64,000 bases of DNA from Haloechinothrix halophila YIM 93223 (GCF_000504245.1 NZ_KI632509.1:2585751-2649750), one strand, 5' to 3'. Positions 33,460-42,018 are shown, counted from the first letter of the stretch. The notes: a model not told the origin generated them from the letters alone. Program-made: numbers and translations.

Positions 33460-34518
33460 ATGGTGCGGGTGGTCCAGTGGGCTACCGGCGGAGTCGGCAA
33501 GGCGGCGATCGAAGCGGTGCGGGCTCATCCGGAGCTGGAGCTGGTCGGTTGCTACGTCCATTCCGAGGCCAAGCGCGGCATGGATGTCGGTGACATCCTC
33601 GGCACGCAGCAGGTGGGTGTCACCGCCACCGACGACGTCGAGGACATCCTGGCGTTGGATGCGGACGTGGTGGTGTATGCCCCGCTGCTCCCGAATGCGG
33701 GTGAGGTGGCGCGCATCCTGCGGTCCGGCAGGAACGTGGTCACCCCGGTCGGCTGGTTCTATCCGGGCGAACGTGATGCCGAACTGGCGCGGGCGTGCGT
33801 CGACGGCGGCGTCACGTTGCACGGCATCGGCATCAATCCCGGTGGGACGACCGATCTGCATCCGCTAGTGCTCTCGGCGATGTCGTCGAAGGTGGCGTTC
33901 GTGCGGGCCGAGGAGTTCTCCGACATGCGCAGCTACGACGCCCCCGATGTGTTGCGGTGGGTGATGGGCTTCGGCGGCACCCCCGAGCAGGCGCGCGAAT
34001 CCCCGATGCTCGGTCTGCTGACCGGTGGGTTCACCCAGTCGGTGCGGATGTGTCTGGACACGCTCGGATTCGCCGATGCCTCGATCCAGACCTCCCACGA
34101 GATCGCCGTGGCCGCCGCGCCGATCGAGTCGCCGATGGGGGTCATCGAGCCGGGCCAGGTCGCGGGGCAGCGCTTCGGGTGGGACGCGATGGTCGGTGAT
34201 CAGCCGGTCGTCCGGATCGCGGTCAACTGGCTGATGGGAGAGCAGAACCTGGAGCCTGCCTGGGAATTCGGGCCCGAGGGAGAACGCTACGAGATCGAGA
34301 TCAAGGGAGACCCGGACACCTTCGTGACCATCCGGGGCTGGCAGCCCGCGACCGTCGCGGAAGGGCTGAAACGCAATCCCGGCATCGTGGCGACCGCGAA
34401 CCACTGCGTCAACTCCATCCCGTACGTCTGCGCGGCCGCACCCGGGATCAAGTCCAGCCTGGACCTGCCCGTCGTCGCCGGGCGCGCACATCCGGATCTG
34501 GGGGTCGCGCGTGGCTGA
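33460..34518 (+). CDS. DapB-like NAD(P)-binding reductase
   Basis: A 352-residue protein with an N-terminal Rossmann fold (VVQWATGGVGKAAIEAVRAH) and the GINPGGTTDLHPL segment typical of actinobacterial proteins annotated as dihydrodipicolinate reductase-like or NAD(P)H-dependent amine dehydrogenase. It is much longer than true DapB (about 250) and lacks the HHxxKxDxPSGT motif, so it is not the lysine-pathway enzyme. The 2,4-diaminopentanoate dehydrogenase family is the closest known functional relative (inference). GGAGGG precedes the ATG. It heads an operon with TetR and a membrane protein. Confidence 0.85.
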   Translation: MVRVVQWATGGVGKAAIEAVRAHPELELVGCYVHSEAKRGMDVGDILGTQQVGVTATDDVEDILALDADVVVYAPLLPNAGEVARILRSGRNVVTPVGWFYPGERDAELARACVDGGVTLHGIGINPGGTTDLHPLVLSAMSSKVAFVRAEEFSDMRSYDAPDVLRWVMGFGGTPEQARESPMLGLLTGGFTQSVRMCLDTLGFADASIQTSHEIAVAAAPIESPMGVIEPGQVAGQRFGWDAMVGDQPVVRIAVNWLMGEQNLEPAWEFGPEGERYEIEIKGDPDTFVTIRGWQPATVAEGLKRNPGIVATANHCVNSIPYVCAAAPGIKSSLDLPVVAGRAHPDLGVARG

Positions 34519-35107
34519 ATCGTTGCGGGACAGGCAGAAGGCACAGATCCGTGGCGACATTCAACGGGCAGCGGTGCGGCTGTTCGCCGAGCGCGGTTTC
34601 GACGCGGTGACCACCGAGGAGATCGCGGCGGCCGCCGGGATCGGGCACAGCACGTACTTCCGGTATGTGACCAGCAAAGAGGACCTGCTGCTTGGCATTC
34701 TCCGCCGGGCAGGCGCGGCCATCGTCGACAACCTGCAGGCACGGCCTCGCGGCGAGTCGGCCGAAGAAGCGCTGTGCCAGGCGAGCCTGCGGTGGAGCCG
34801 AGCATTCATCGCCGAGGAGGAGGCACTCGGCAACTGGCGCGCCGCGATTCGGGCAGCACCGCATGTACTCGACCGAGTCGCCGTGATCGGCCCGTTCGAG
34901 CGCGCGCAGCTGACCAAACTCCTCGGCGACCGGATGGGCGCATGCCCCGACGAGGACATCAGACCCGGCCTTCTCGTCCACACAGTGCTCGCTGCCGCCG
35001 AGTTCGCCCTCCTGCGCTGGCTCGACAACGACGACCCCCGCGGTCCCACCTTGCATCAGCTCACCGAACAAGCTCTCGAAGGAGCCCGGAACCAATGTTG
35101 GAAGTAA
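34511..35107 (+). CDS. TetR-family regulator
   Basis: A 198-residue regulator with helix-turn-helix RAAVRLFAERGFDAVTTEEI, then AAAGIGHSTYFRYVTSKEDL. The GTG start overlaps the reductase gene by 8 bp. The likely operator is the palindrome at 33412-33428, giving negative autoregulation. Similar reductase-TetR pairs recur in mycobacteria and relatives (recalled family context), where the inducer is unknown. Confidence 0.9.
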   Translation: MAESLRDRQKAQIRGDIQRAAVRLFAERGFDAVTTEEIAAAAGIGHSTYFRYVTSKEDLLLGILRRAGAAIVDNLQARPRGESAEEALCQASLRWSRAFIAEEEALGNWRAAIRAAPHVLDRVAVIGPFERAQLTKLLGDRMGACPDEDIRPGLLVHTVLAAAEFALLRWLDNDDPRGPTLHQLTEQALEGARNQCWK

Positions 35108-35814
35108 CCGAGTCCACCGAGGCACACCCTGTGCGCAGCGCCGGTTTTCTCCGCGTCTGGATGGTCGTTGCCGCGTTCGTCATGGCTGGCGCCGCGGTAC
35201 CGATCGCCCTGCATATCGAGCGATACGGCGTCAACGCCGGGCAGATCATTCTGGTGGCGTTCACCTGGATCAACGTGATGATCGCACTGTGGGAGATCTC
35301 GCTGAACCTGCGCATCTCCCTGATCGAGCGCCAGCACAAGCAGTTCGTCACGGACTACCGCGGACGCGAACTCGACCGGGTGATCGACTTCTTCACCGCC
35401 CCCATCCGGTTCCGTGACATCGTGCGGCCCAGCACCTGGGCGCAGGTCTGGTCGTCGTACTCGCTGTTCGATCCCGCCTATGCCAACCGCAAGTCGTTCG
35501 GGTTCTGGGTCGACTCCGGCAATGGGTACGTGACGCTGATCCCGTCGCTGCTGTTCATCTACGGTCTCACCTTCGACATCATGCCGGCACGCACCTTAGG
35601 GATCATCGGCCTGCTCATCTTCTGGATGATGTTCTACGGCACGGTCCTGTACTACGTCGCCTACTTTGTCAACAAGGAATACGTCGGGCACACCAAACGT
35701 AACCTCGCGATCTTCATCGGCGGGACGAACAGCCTGTGGATCTTCGCACCGGCATGGGGCATGGTCGCCAGCATCATCCTGATCAACACCGACTCCTACG
35801 GGTTTCTCCGCTAA
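35095..35814 (+). CDS. Multi-pass membrane protein of unknown function
   Basis: A 239-residue protein starting at ATG 35095 behind GAAGGAG, overlapping the TetR gene by 13 bp. Five or six helices are visible, e.g. VWMVVAAFVMAGAAVPIAL, ILVAFTWINVMIALWEISLN, LIPSLLFIYGLTFDIM, LGIIGLLIFWMMFYGTVLYY and NSLWIFAPAWGMVASIILI. A charged cytoplasmic loop (IERQHKQFVTDYRGRELDRV) separates helices 2 and 3. WEISLN and the layout loosely recall EXPERA-type sterol isomerase/transporter proteins, but I cannot claim membership. Coupling to a reductase and TetR suggests a shared hydrophobic substrate. Confidence 0.75.
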   Translation: MLEVTESTEAHPVRSAGFLRVWMVVAAFVMAGAAVPIALHIERYGVNAGQIILVAFTWINVMIALWEISLNLRISLIERQHKQFVTDYRGRELDRVIDFFTAPIRFRDIVRPSTWAQVWSSYSLFDPAYANRKSFGFWVDSGNGYVTLIPSLLFIYGLTFDIMPARTLGIIGLLIFWMMFYGTVLYYVAYFVNKEYVGHTKRNLAIFIGGTNSLWIFAPAWGMVASIILINTDSYGFLR

Positions 35815-35834
35815 GCACGCACCCCGCCACCCAC

Positions 35835-35918
35835 GACGTCGTGTCCTGCACTCAGAACGCTGTGTTCTACGTTCGGCGCGTTGTGTCCTGCACTCAGGAC
35901 GTCGTGTTGTGCATTCCC
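35835..35918 (+). repeat. 21-bp tandem repeats, locus A (4 units)
   Basis: Four contiguous 21-bp units start at 35835, 35856, 35877 and 35898. Each opens with RACGYYGTGT-like sequence (second and third units have AACGCTGTGT and CGCGTTGTGT) and carries CACTCAG or a variant at its end. Units 1 and 3 are near identical. The array lies between the membrane protein gene and the sigma-factor gene. Units of the same type occur at 41872, 47895 and 54706. Confidence 0.85.
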
Positions 35919-36043
35919 GGACCGGAGTCGAGCTGCTCCCCACATGCGATACGACACCACTATCCGTATGGCCGATAAGCTACATTATGTTAAGTAAACT
36001 CTGTGCGCAGCGATGACGACATCCCCCATCCCCGTAGCCATCC

Positions 36044-37291
36044 TCACCGCAGTCGGTCGCGGCGGCGGATCAGGTGGGCGGTCTCGGCGGTGTTGCCGGC
36101 GAAGTCGATGGCTTTGTCGTAGGCAGCGCGTGACTCCTGGTCGCGGCCCAGTCGGCGCAGCAGGTCGGCGCGGGCGGCGTGGTAGGCGTGATAGCCGGCC
36201 AACCCGTGCTCAAGGCGGTCGACGTCCGCGAGTGCCACCTCCGGGCCGTCGAGCTCGGCGACCGCGATGGCCCGGTTGAGGGCGATGATCGGTGAGGGGT
36301 CGAGGCGGACGAGTTGGTCGTAGAGGGCGAGGACCTGCGACCAGTCGGTGTCGCACATGTCGTGGGCGGAGGTGTGCACGGCGTTGATCGCGGCGAGGAT
36401 CTGGTAGCGCCCCGGAGCCACCCCGGTGGCGGCAGCTGCCAGGCGCTCGCGCACCAGCCGATGGCCCTCGGCGATCAGCGCCGCGTCCCAGGCCCCGCGG
36501 TCCTGCTCGTCGAGAGGGATTAGTTCACCGCTGGCCGAGATCCGGGCGGTGCGGCGGGCCTCGGTGAGGAGCATCAGTGCCAGCAGCCCAGCCACCTCAC
36601 CGTCGTCGGGCAGGAGGGCACGGATCAGGCGGGTGAGCCGGATCGCCTCGGTGGTCAGGTCGTGACGTACGGGATCGGTGTCGGGGCCGGTGGCCAGGTA
36701 GCCCTCGTTGAAGACGAGGAAAAGGACGGCGAGTACGCCGGAGACGCGTGCCGGGAGATCCTCCACGGACGGCACCCGGTAAGGGATGTGTGCCGCCTTG
36801 ATCTTGGCCTTCGCGCGGGTGATCCGTTGCCCCACTGTGGTCTCGGCCGCCAGGAAGGCACGGGCGATCTCGGGTACGGTCAGACCGCCGACCATGCGCA
36901 GCGTCAGCGCCACGCGGGTCTGCATCGCGAGTGCCGGGTGACAGCAGGTGAAGATCAGCCGAAGCCGCTCGTCCTCGATCGCACCGTCGATGGCGCCGAG
37001 AGGTTCCAGCGAGTCGTCGCCGTACACCATCCGCGCCTCCTTGTGCTTGTCGTCGCGCTTCTTCTCGCGCCGGATCCGGTCGATGGCCTTGTGGTTGGCG
37101 GTGGTGGTCAGCCAGGCGCCGGGGTTGGGAGGTACGCCGTCGGTCGGCCACCGCTCGACGGCGGTCGCGAACGCCTCGGCCGCCGCCTCCTCTGCGATGT
37201 CGAGGTCACCGAAGCGCCTGGTCAGGGCGGCGACTACCCGCGCCCACTCCGCGTGGTGGGCCCGGGTGATCGCCTCCTCGACGTCGCTCAC
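36044..37291 (-). CDS. ECF RNA polymerase sigma factor (ECF42-like, with C-terminal extension)
   Basis: A 415-residue sigma factor. Region 2 is FGDLDIAEEAAAEAFATAVE through WLTTTANHKAIDRIRREKK; region 4 is TLRMVGGLTVPEIARAFLA, then ETTVGQRITRAKAKIK. About 230 further residues form a TPR-like helical extension (DUF6596 type; LNRAIAVAELDGPEVAL, SRAAYDKAIDFAGNTAE). This architecture and the adjoining DGPF protein identify the ECF42 group, which lacks a classical anti-sigma factor and may be controlled by its own C-terminal domain. GTG 37291 overlaps the DGPF stop (GTGA). Confidence 0.9.
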   Translation of the reverse strand: MSDVEEAITRAHHAEWARVVAALTRRFGDLDIAEEAAAEAFATAVERWPTDGVPPNPGAWLTTTANHKAIDRIRREKKRDDKHKEARMVYGDDSLEPLGAIDGAIEDERLRLIFTCCHPALAMQTRVALTLRMVGGLTVPEIARAFLAAETTVGQRITRAKAKIKAAHIPYRVPSVEDLPARVSGVLAVLFLVFNEGYLATGPDTDPVRHDLTTEAIRLTRLIRALLPDDGEVAGLLALMLLTEARRTARISASGELIPLDEQDRGAWDAALIAEGHRLVRERLAAAATGVAPGRYQILAAINAVHTSAHDMCDTDWSQVLALYDQLVRLDPSPIIALNRAIAVAELDGPEVALADVDRLEHGLAGYHAYHAARADLLRRLGRDQESRAAYDKAIDFAGNTAETAHLIRRRDRLR

Positions 37292-37611
37292 AGGAACGGC
37301 CGCACCTCGATCTTCCGGTCGCAGATCTTCGACGCCTCGGTGGCGAGCTTGAGCGCCACATCCAGATCGGGGGCTTCCCACACCCAGACGCCGGCGAGGT
37401 ACTCCTTCGACTCCACGAAAGGCCCGTCGCTGAACACCGCCTGCTCGCCCCGGTTGTCGATGACCGTGGCCGCGTCGGGGTCCGCGAGACCGCCCGCGAA
37501 AACCCAGTAGCCCTCGGCGACCAGTCGTTCGTTGAACGCGCTGATGGCGGGCCGCCTGTCCGTGCTGCCGGGATTGCTCTTGTCGTCGATCACGGAAACC
37601 AGGTACTGCAT
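37288..37611 (-). CDS. YCII/DGPF-domain protein
   Basis: A 107-residue protein starting MQYLVSVIDD behind GGAGAT at 37611. FSDGPFVESKEYLAGVWVWE carries the DGPF signature (here SDGPF) after which the family is named. It precedes and is translationally coupled to the ECF42-like sigma factor, the normal arrangement for this pair; the sigma factor usually controls its DGPF partner. Enzymatic activity is unknown. Confidence 0.9.
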   Translation of the reverse strand: MQYLVSVIDDKSNPGSTDRRPAISAFNERLVAEGYWVFAGGLADPDAATVIDNRGEQAVFSDGPFVESKEYLAGVWVWEAPDLDVALKLATEASKICDRKIEVRPFL

Positions 37612-37815
37612 CTGAAGATCATCTCCTGTGGTGTCAAGACAGCCTCGGCGCCGCCCCTTATGGGCGGCCTCACCCCTGCTACGAACACCATCGCCCCGAT
37701 CCGACACCCCCTCGCGGATTTCTTTGAAGAATTTTCCTCCGACGCCGGTCGCCATCGATCCGACAGCACGACAGTGTCGTGGCGACCGCGCTCCACTTAC
37801 TCGTTGACGGCTCCG

Positions 37816-38403
37816 CTAGGCCCCTGATCCCGGTCGTCGACCTAGGAACGCGATGAAGCGATCACTCGGGGTCGCGGTAGGTAGAACGGACACGACTGGC
37901 CCGAACCGCGGCTCGCGGCTGTCGTCGTCGATCAGGGACGTGGCTAGTTCCAGGAGTTCAGTGGCCAGCTCCGTAGGGATTGGACGGTCCTCCCCGACCG
38001 CCATGTAGACGTCCCAGGCATGTGCTGCGAGTTCGATCGCGCCAGCGTGTGCGGCGGTCGTTGCCCACCTGCGTTGCTCATCCGCCAGAGCGTTCCGCCG
38101 ACCCGCCGATTCCACGACGTCGAACAACCGTCGCACCCGGTCGTGTGCGACGGTCACTGGGTCGGCGTCGTCGGTCCGTGGCGGTGTCGGAAAACTCAGC
38201 TCCCCGGTGCCTGCGAGACCTGCGAGACCATCCGCGGCATCGGCGATATGGAGCAGGAGGGGCCGTAGGTTCCAGTCGGCGCATGGTGTCGGTCGCGTCA
38301 GGTGCTCGTCAGTGAGTCCTGACACCGCCTCCACCATGTACGTGGCGGATTGTTCGAATAGGGCGACGCTCTTGGTGAGCGGAGCCGGGGGTGTTTCGGT
38401 CAC
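37816..38403 (-). CDS. TIGR03086-type DinB-like metal-binding protein
   Basis: A 195-residue four-helix protein. LTRPTPCADWNLRPLLLHIA with the His of LLLHIAD, and ELAAHAWDVYMAVG with a second His, match TIGR03086/maleylpyruvate-isomerase N-terminal proteins, which use mycothiol or a similar thiol in actinobacteria. It lies 30 bp after the ArsR-SRPBCC gene on the same strand and should share its promoter. A thiol-transfer or detoxification role is inferred. Confidence 0.85.
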   Translation of the reverse strand: MTETPPAPLTKSVALFEQSATYMVEAVSGLTDEHLTRPTPCADWNLRPLLLHIADAADGLAGLAGTGELSFPTPPRTDDADPVTVAHDRVRRLFDVVESAGRRNALADEQRRWATTAAHAGAIELAAHAWDVYMAVGEDRPIPTELATELLELATSLIDDDSREPRFGPVVSVLPTATPSDRFIAFLGRRPGSGA

Positions 38404-38433
38404 GAATGCTCCTTACGTAGGGATGAAGGCGGA

Positions 38434-39219
38434 TCAGTCGTGCGCTCGCGGCATCTCCCACGGTGCGTTGGGGAGAACATCTCCTGTCTCGAGTAGCGAC
38501 TTGAGGTTGGCCAGCACACTGGGCCAGCCGTGCGCGATGCCGTTGAACATGTCCTGGTTGGGCAAGTTTTCGTGAGTCACGGTTAACCGGACGATGTCCT
38601 CGTGCGGTTCGATGAGGAACGTGACGATCGAGGAGCCATTCGGTCGCTCTTCGTCGGAATCCTCGAAGGTGATGACGAGGCGCGTCGGAGGTTCCGCCTC
38701 GATGACCTGACCGGTGACGTCGATGCGCCCGGATCCATCGACGCGCCGGTGTTCCCAGGTGGACCCGGGCTGCCAATCGGAGACGTTGGCATGTCCCCAG
38801 TAGCGTGCGGTGAGATCGGCGTCCGTGAGTGCGTGCCACACCTGCTCCGCGCTCGCGCGGATGTAGGTGACGTAGACATACGTCGGCACGGATGTGGTTT
38901 CGGTGGTCATGGCGTACTCCTCTGCCTGGCTCTTGATGGCGCTGATCGCCTGTAGTCGGGGCTTCTCGAAGCCTGAGATCCAGCGTTGCTCGATCTCGTG
39001 AATCGGTGCTGGGTTGAGGTAGTGAAGTCGTTCCCGTCCGCGCCGCACGACCGTGACGAGGTTGGCCCGCTCGAGGATGTCGAGATGCTGCGTCGCTGAC
39101 TGGCGAGCCATGTTGAGGCGCTCACACAGGTCACGCAGTGTCTGACCATTTCGCTCGCGAAGTCTGTCGAGCAGTAGCCGTCGAGTCGAGTCGGCCAGCG
39201 CCTTGAAGACCGCGTCCAT
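38434..39219 (-). CDS. ArsR-type HTH / SRPBCC (AHSA1) fusion regulator
   Basis: A 261-residue fusion starting at ATG 39219 behind AAGGGGG. Residues 1-90 are an ArsR-like winged helix (MDAVFKALADSTRRLLLDRL, LCERLNMARQSATQHLDILE). Residues about 110-255 are a START/AHSA1-like ligand pocket (YVYVTYIRASAEQVWHALTD, then ITFEDSDEERPNGSSIVTF). ArsR-SRPBCC fusions are known and would sense a hydrophobic ligand. The 24-bp palindrome at 39248-39271 covers its own promoter, indicating autorepression. The TIGR03086 gene follows in the operon. Confidence 0.88.
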   Translation of the reverse strand: MDAVFKALADSTRRLLLDRLRERNGQTLRDLCERLNMARQSATQHLDILERANLVTVVRRGRERLHYLNPAPIHEIEQRWISGFEKPRLQAISAIKSQAEEYAMTTETTSVPTYVYVTYIRASAEQVWHALTDADLTARYWGHANVSDWQPGSTWEHRRVDGSGRIDVTGQVIEAEPPTRLVITFEDSDEERPNGSSIVTFLIEPHEDIVRLTVTHENLPNQDMFNGIAHGWPSVLANLKSLLETGDVLPNAPWEMPRAHD

Positions 39220-39246
39220 CCCCCTTGCCTCACCGTTCACCGCGCT

Positions 39247-39276
39247 ATTATGCAGGTATTTACCTGCATAAGTCAA
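39247..39276 (-). promoter_or_regulatory. Promoter and overlapping 24-bp ArsR-type operator
   Basis: On the minus strand TTGACT (39276-39271) and CATAAT (39252-39247) are 18 bp apart. The spacer is filled by a perfect palindrome, arms TTATGCAGGTA and TACCTGCATAA around TT (39248-39271). Binding would block polymerase. Transcription would begin near 39240, about 20 bp before the start codon. Confidence 0.8.
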
Positions 39277-39337
39277 CGTACGTATCCGGCGGATAGAGCT
39301 GAGACGCAAGAAACGGGAGGTCAGCCGCTCCCCTGGC

Positions 39338-40129
39338 TCACACCCGGCGTTTGAGTGCCCACACCGACAGCGGCGCGAACACGAGCACGATCGCCAGCGC
39401 CCACAGCAGCGAGCCCAACACTGGCTGTGCCACTTCCCCACCGACCATGAGGCCACGACAGGCGTCGGCGAGGATGCTCACCGGGTTGACGTCGACGATC
39501 GGCTGGAGCCAGCCGGGCATCGTCTCGGCGGGCACGAAGACGTTGCTGACGAAGGTGACCGGGAACAGCGCGGTGAAGCCGAATATCTGTACTCGCTCCG
39601 GGTCCTTGGCGATCACTCCGACCAGCACGGCCACCCAGGAGAACGCCAGCGCGAAGACCAGCAGCAGCACCACGGCGCCGAGCAGGCCCGCGATGTTGGT
39701 TCCGATGCGGAAGCCCAGGATGGCACCCACGCCGAGCACCAGCACGATCGACCACAGCTGCTTCACCTGATCAGCCGTGATGCGACCGGCCAGCGGGGCC
39801 CAGCGTGCGATCGGCAGCGATCGGAGCCGGTCGAAGACGCCCTTGGTCAGGTCGGTGTTGAGTCCCTGGCCGACGTAGAGCGTTACGAACAGCATGTTCA
39901 TCACCACCATGCCGGGCAGCATGAACGTGAGATACCGCTGCGTATCACCCAAGATCGCGCCGCCGAACACGTACGTGAACAGCAGCACGAACATGATCGG
40001 CTGGATGCTGAAGTCGCTCATTTCCCACGGGTTGTGCCGAACCTGGACGACGGTGCGCCAGGCGAGCGTCAACGTCTGCCGCAATCCTTCGATCGGCGTC
40101 ACGCGCGGGGACAACTCGGGAGTGGTCAT
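39338..40129 (-). CDS. ABC-2 type transporter permease
   Basis: A 263-residue ABC-2 permease with six membrane helices (IMFVLLFTYVFGGAIL, LPGMVVMNMLFVTLYVGQGL, IVLVLGVGAILGFRIGTNIA and others). The segment GVFDRLRSLPIARWAPLAGR is the coupling region typical of DrrB-like daunorubicin exporters. It overlaps the ATPase gene by 4 bp. The exported compound is unknown; drug or lipid are the usual cargoes. Confidence 0.9.
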   Translation of the reverse strand: MTTPELSPRVTPIEGLRQTLTLAWRTVVQVRHNPWEMSDFSIQPIMFVLLFTYVFGGAILGDTQRYLTFMLPGMVVMNMLFVTLYVGQGLNTDLTKGVFDRLRSLPIARWAPLAGRITADQVKQLWSIVLVLGVGAILGFRIGTNIAGLLGAVVLLLVFALAFSWVAVLVGVIAKDPERVQIFGFTALFPVTFVSNVFVPAETMPGWLQPIVDVNPVSILADACRGLMVGGEVAQPVLGSLLWALAIVLVFAPLSVWALKRRV

Positions 40130-41100
40130 GCCGAGACCTCGCTGTCCGAAATCTCGCCGTTGCCGGTCTCTTCCGCCGGATGGCCCGTCAGCGACAGGAA
40201 GACCTCGTCCAGGCTGGAGCTGCGCAGTGCGAGTTCGCTGATCACGATGCCAGCCTCGTCCAGCCTGCGTACCGCGGCGGGCAGGACGTCGTAGCTGGTC
40301 ACCGGTGCGGTGACCAGTAGTCCTCGGACGTCGGGTTCGACGCCGGCCAACTCAGCGACGATGTCGCGCACCGTGACGACTGCGTCGGCATCCGCAGGCC
40401 GTACCGCGAGCGACTGCGCGCCGATCTTGGCCTTGAGTTCGTCCGGCGTGCCGGTTGCGATGACCCTGCCGTGGTCGATGACGGCGATCTCGTCGGCGAG
40501 CGCGTCCGCCTCGTCGAGATACTGCGTGGTAAGCAGCACCGTGACGCCGTCCGCGACGAGATGTCGGATCAGGTCCCACATCTCGAGCCTGCTGCGAGGA
40601 TCGAGGCCGGTCGTTGGTTCGTCGAGGTACAACAGCCGGGGTTGTCCGACCAGGCTGGCGGCGAGGTCGAGTCGCCTGCGCATGCCGCCGGAGTAGCCCT
40701 TGACCGCCCGGTCGGCCGCGTCCGTCAGGTGGAACCGGTCGAGCAACTCGCGAGCCCGCTGCTTGGCCTCACGTCGCGGTATGCCAAGCAACCTGCCGAT
40801 GAGCAGCAGGTTCTCCGCGCCGGTGAGTGTCTCATCGACCGAGGCGTACTGCCCGGTCATGGCGACGAGCTGGCGCACCTGATGGGCCTGGCGTTCGACG
40901 TCGTAGCCGCCGACGGTCGCGTGACCGGCGTCCGGTTTGAGCAGAGTCGCCAGGATGCGCACCGCCGTCGTCTTGCCCGCTCCGTTGGGTCCGAGTAGGC
41001 CGAACACCGTACCCGCTTCGACGGTGAGGTCGATGCCCTCGAGAGCCGTGGTTTCGGCGAACCGCTTGACGAGCCCCTCTGCCACAATCGCGTTGGTCAT
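40126..41100 (-). CDS. ABC transporter ATP-binding protein (DrrA-like)
   Basis: A 324-residue ATPase with Walker A GLLGPNGAGKTTAVRIL, signature YSGGMRRRLDLA, Walker B LLYLDEPTTGLDPRS and the DrrA-type C-terminal extension of about 80 residues (LALRSSSLDEVFLSLTGHPA). It powers the ABC-2 permease encoded directly after it. Together they form a two-gene exporter. A long inverted repeat (41254-41340) lies upstream and may be part of its control region. Confidence 0.92.
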   Translation of the reverse strand: MTNAIVAEGLVKRFAETTALEGIDLTVEAGTVFGLLGPNGAGKTTAVRILATLLKPDAGHATVGGYDVERQAHQVRQLVAMTGQYASVDETLTGAENLLLIGRLLGIPRREAKQRARELLDRFHLTDAADRAVKGYSGGMRRRLDLAASLVGQPRLLYLDEPTTGLDPRSRLEMWDLIRHLVADGVTVLLTTQYLDEADALADEIAVIDHGRVIATGTPDELKAKIGAQSLAVRPADADAVVTVRDIVAELAGVEPDVRGLLVTAPVTSYDVLPAAVRRLDEAGIVISELALRSSSLDEVFLSLTGHPAEETGNGEISDSEVSA

Positions 41101-41253
41101 GTGAAAGTGGTCCCTTGATCGTCGGGGTGATGAGGACCAGTCTGCCGCAGGACGCCGACAATGTCGGCCGGTTTACGTGTATGCGGTGTGCGACAGGTTC
41201 GTCGGTAGCACGAGTTGATCTTGTTGCGGCCGCTGGTCGGGCGGCAGAGTGTT

Positions 41254-41340
41254 TGTTGATCACCGACCCTGCCGGTGGGCCCAAAATTTGTCTGATTTGT
41301 TCGGTCGGCATGGTCCCCAGCGCAGGGTCGGTGATCAACA
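41254..41340. repeat. Long inverted repeat upstream of ABC exporter
   Basis: Arms 41254-41272 and 41322-41340 are perfectly complementary over 19 bp (TGTTGATCACCGACCCTGC and its reverse complement) with a 49-nt spacer. It fills most of the 311-bp gap before the exporter gene. It could be a pair of regulator sites, a structured leader, or the ends of a small mobile element. No coding frame is apparent inside. Confidence 0.65.
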
Positions 41341-41411
41341 CGCGGAGATAGGCGCGCGGACACCTGGCACCTACATTCGTGCCGCACATCCCGCCACTCG
41401 ACGCCGCTGGG

Positions 41412-41822
41412 CTACCCCGCTCGGTCGGGGCCCGCGTGGGTAGGCGTGATCCGCAGCAGGACCCGTTGTTCGGCGCGCATCGCGTCGCGGTACTCGTCCC
41501 AGTCCGGGTGCTCGCCGGAGATCGTGCGGTAGTAGTCAATGAGGCCGTCCATGGCCTCCGGCAGCTCGACGACGTCGGCGGTGCCGTCGAGTTGCATCCA
41601 CTCACCGAAGAACTCGTCCGGAAGCACGCACAGGGACACGTTCGGATCGCGGCGGACGTTGCGCACCTTGTATGCGGGCGCGCGGGTGCTGATCACCGGA
41701 GCACCCGAGCTGTCGAGCGCGACGAGCACCGGTGACAGCTGGGGTGAACCGTCCGCGCGCGATGTCGCCAGCACCGCGCGATGCCGCTGGGTCAGGATCT
41801 CCCGTGCTTTCGCGATGTCCAT
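41412..41822 (-). CDS. PPOX-class F420-dependent oxidoreductase-like protein
   Basis: A 136-residue split-barrel flavin/F420 protein. MDIAKAREILTQRHRAVLAT, GSPQLSPVLVALDSSG and VRRDPNVSLCVLPDE fit the PPOX/FDOR-B group, in which actinobacterial members bind F420. ATG 41822 was chosen; ATG 41834 is possible. No strong ribosome site is seen. The 21-bp repeat array lies directly upstream, between its start and the SPFH operon. Substrate unknown. Confidence 0.85.
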   Translation of the reverse strand: MDIAKAREILTQRHRAVLATSRADGSPQLSPVLVALDSSGAPVISTRAPAYKVRNVRRDPNVSLCVLPDEFFGEWMQLDGTADVVELPEAMDGLIDYYRTISGEHPDWDEYRDAMRAEQRVLLRITPTHAGPDRAG

Positions 41823-41871
41823 GCCAGCCAGCATGCCGGGTTGGTCGCACTCGCGCATGCCGTTAGATGCC

Positions 41872-42018
41872 GGGAGTGCTGAACACGGCGTCGGGAATGT
41901 CGGACACGGCGTCGGGAATGTCGGACACGGCGTCGGGAATGTCGGACACGGCGTCGGGAATGTCGGACACGGCGTCGGGAATGTCGGACACGGCGTCGGG
42001 AATGTCGGACACGAACGT
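41872..42018 (-). repeat. 21-bp tandem repeats, locus B (7 units)
   Basis: Seven 21-bp units start at 41872 and recur every 21 bp to 42018. Units 2-6 (41893-41997) are identical, unit 1 differs at three positions and unit 7 decays into the adjoining palindrome. Read on the minus strand each begins GACGCCGTGTCCGAC, matching the RACGYYGTGT start of loci A and D. The identity of five units points to recent expansion. Confidence 0.9.

Noticed and set aside
33460-34518. Dihydrodipicolinate reductase dapB
   Set aside because: Too long and without the catalytic HHxxKxDxPSGT motif; only the Rossmann fold is shared.
35736-35978. Short plus-strand frame across repeat locus A
   Set aside because: It is open only because the 21-bp unit is a multiple of three without stops; no ribosome site and no homology recognised.
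41872-42018. CRISPR array
   Set aside because: The repeats are directly tandem with no spacers and no cas genes lie nearby.
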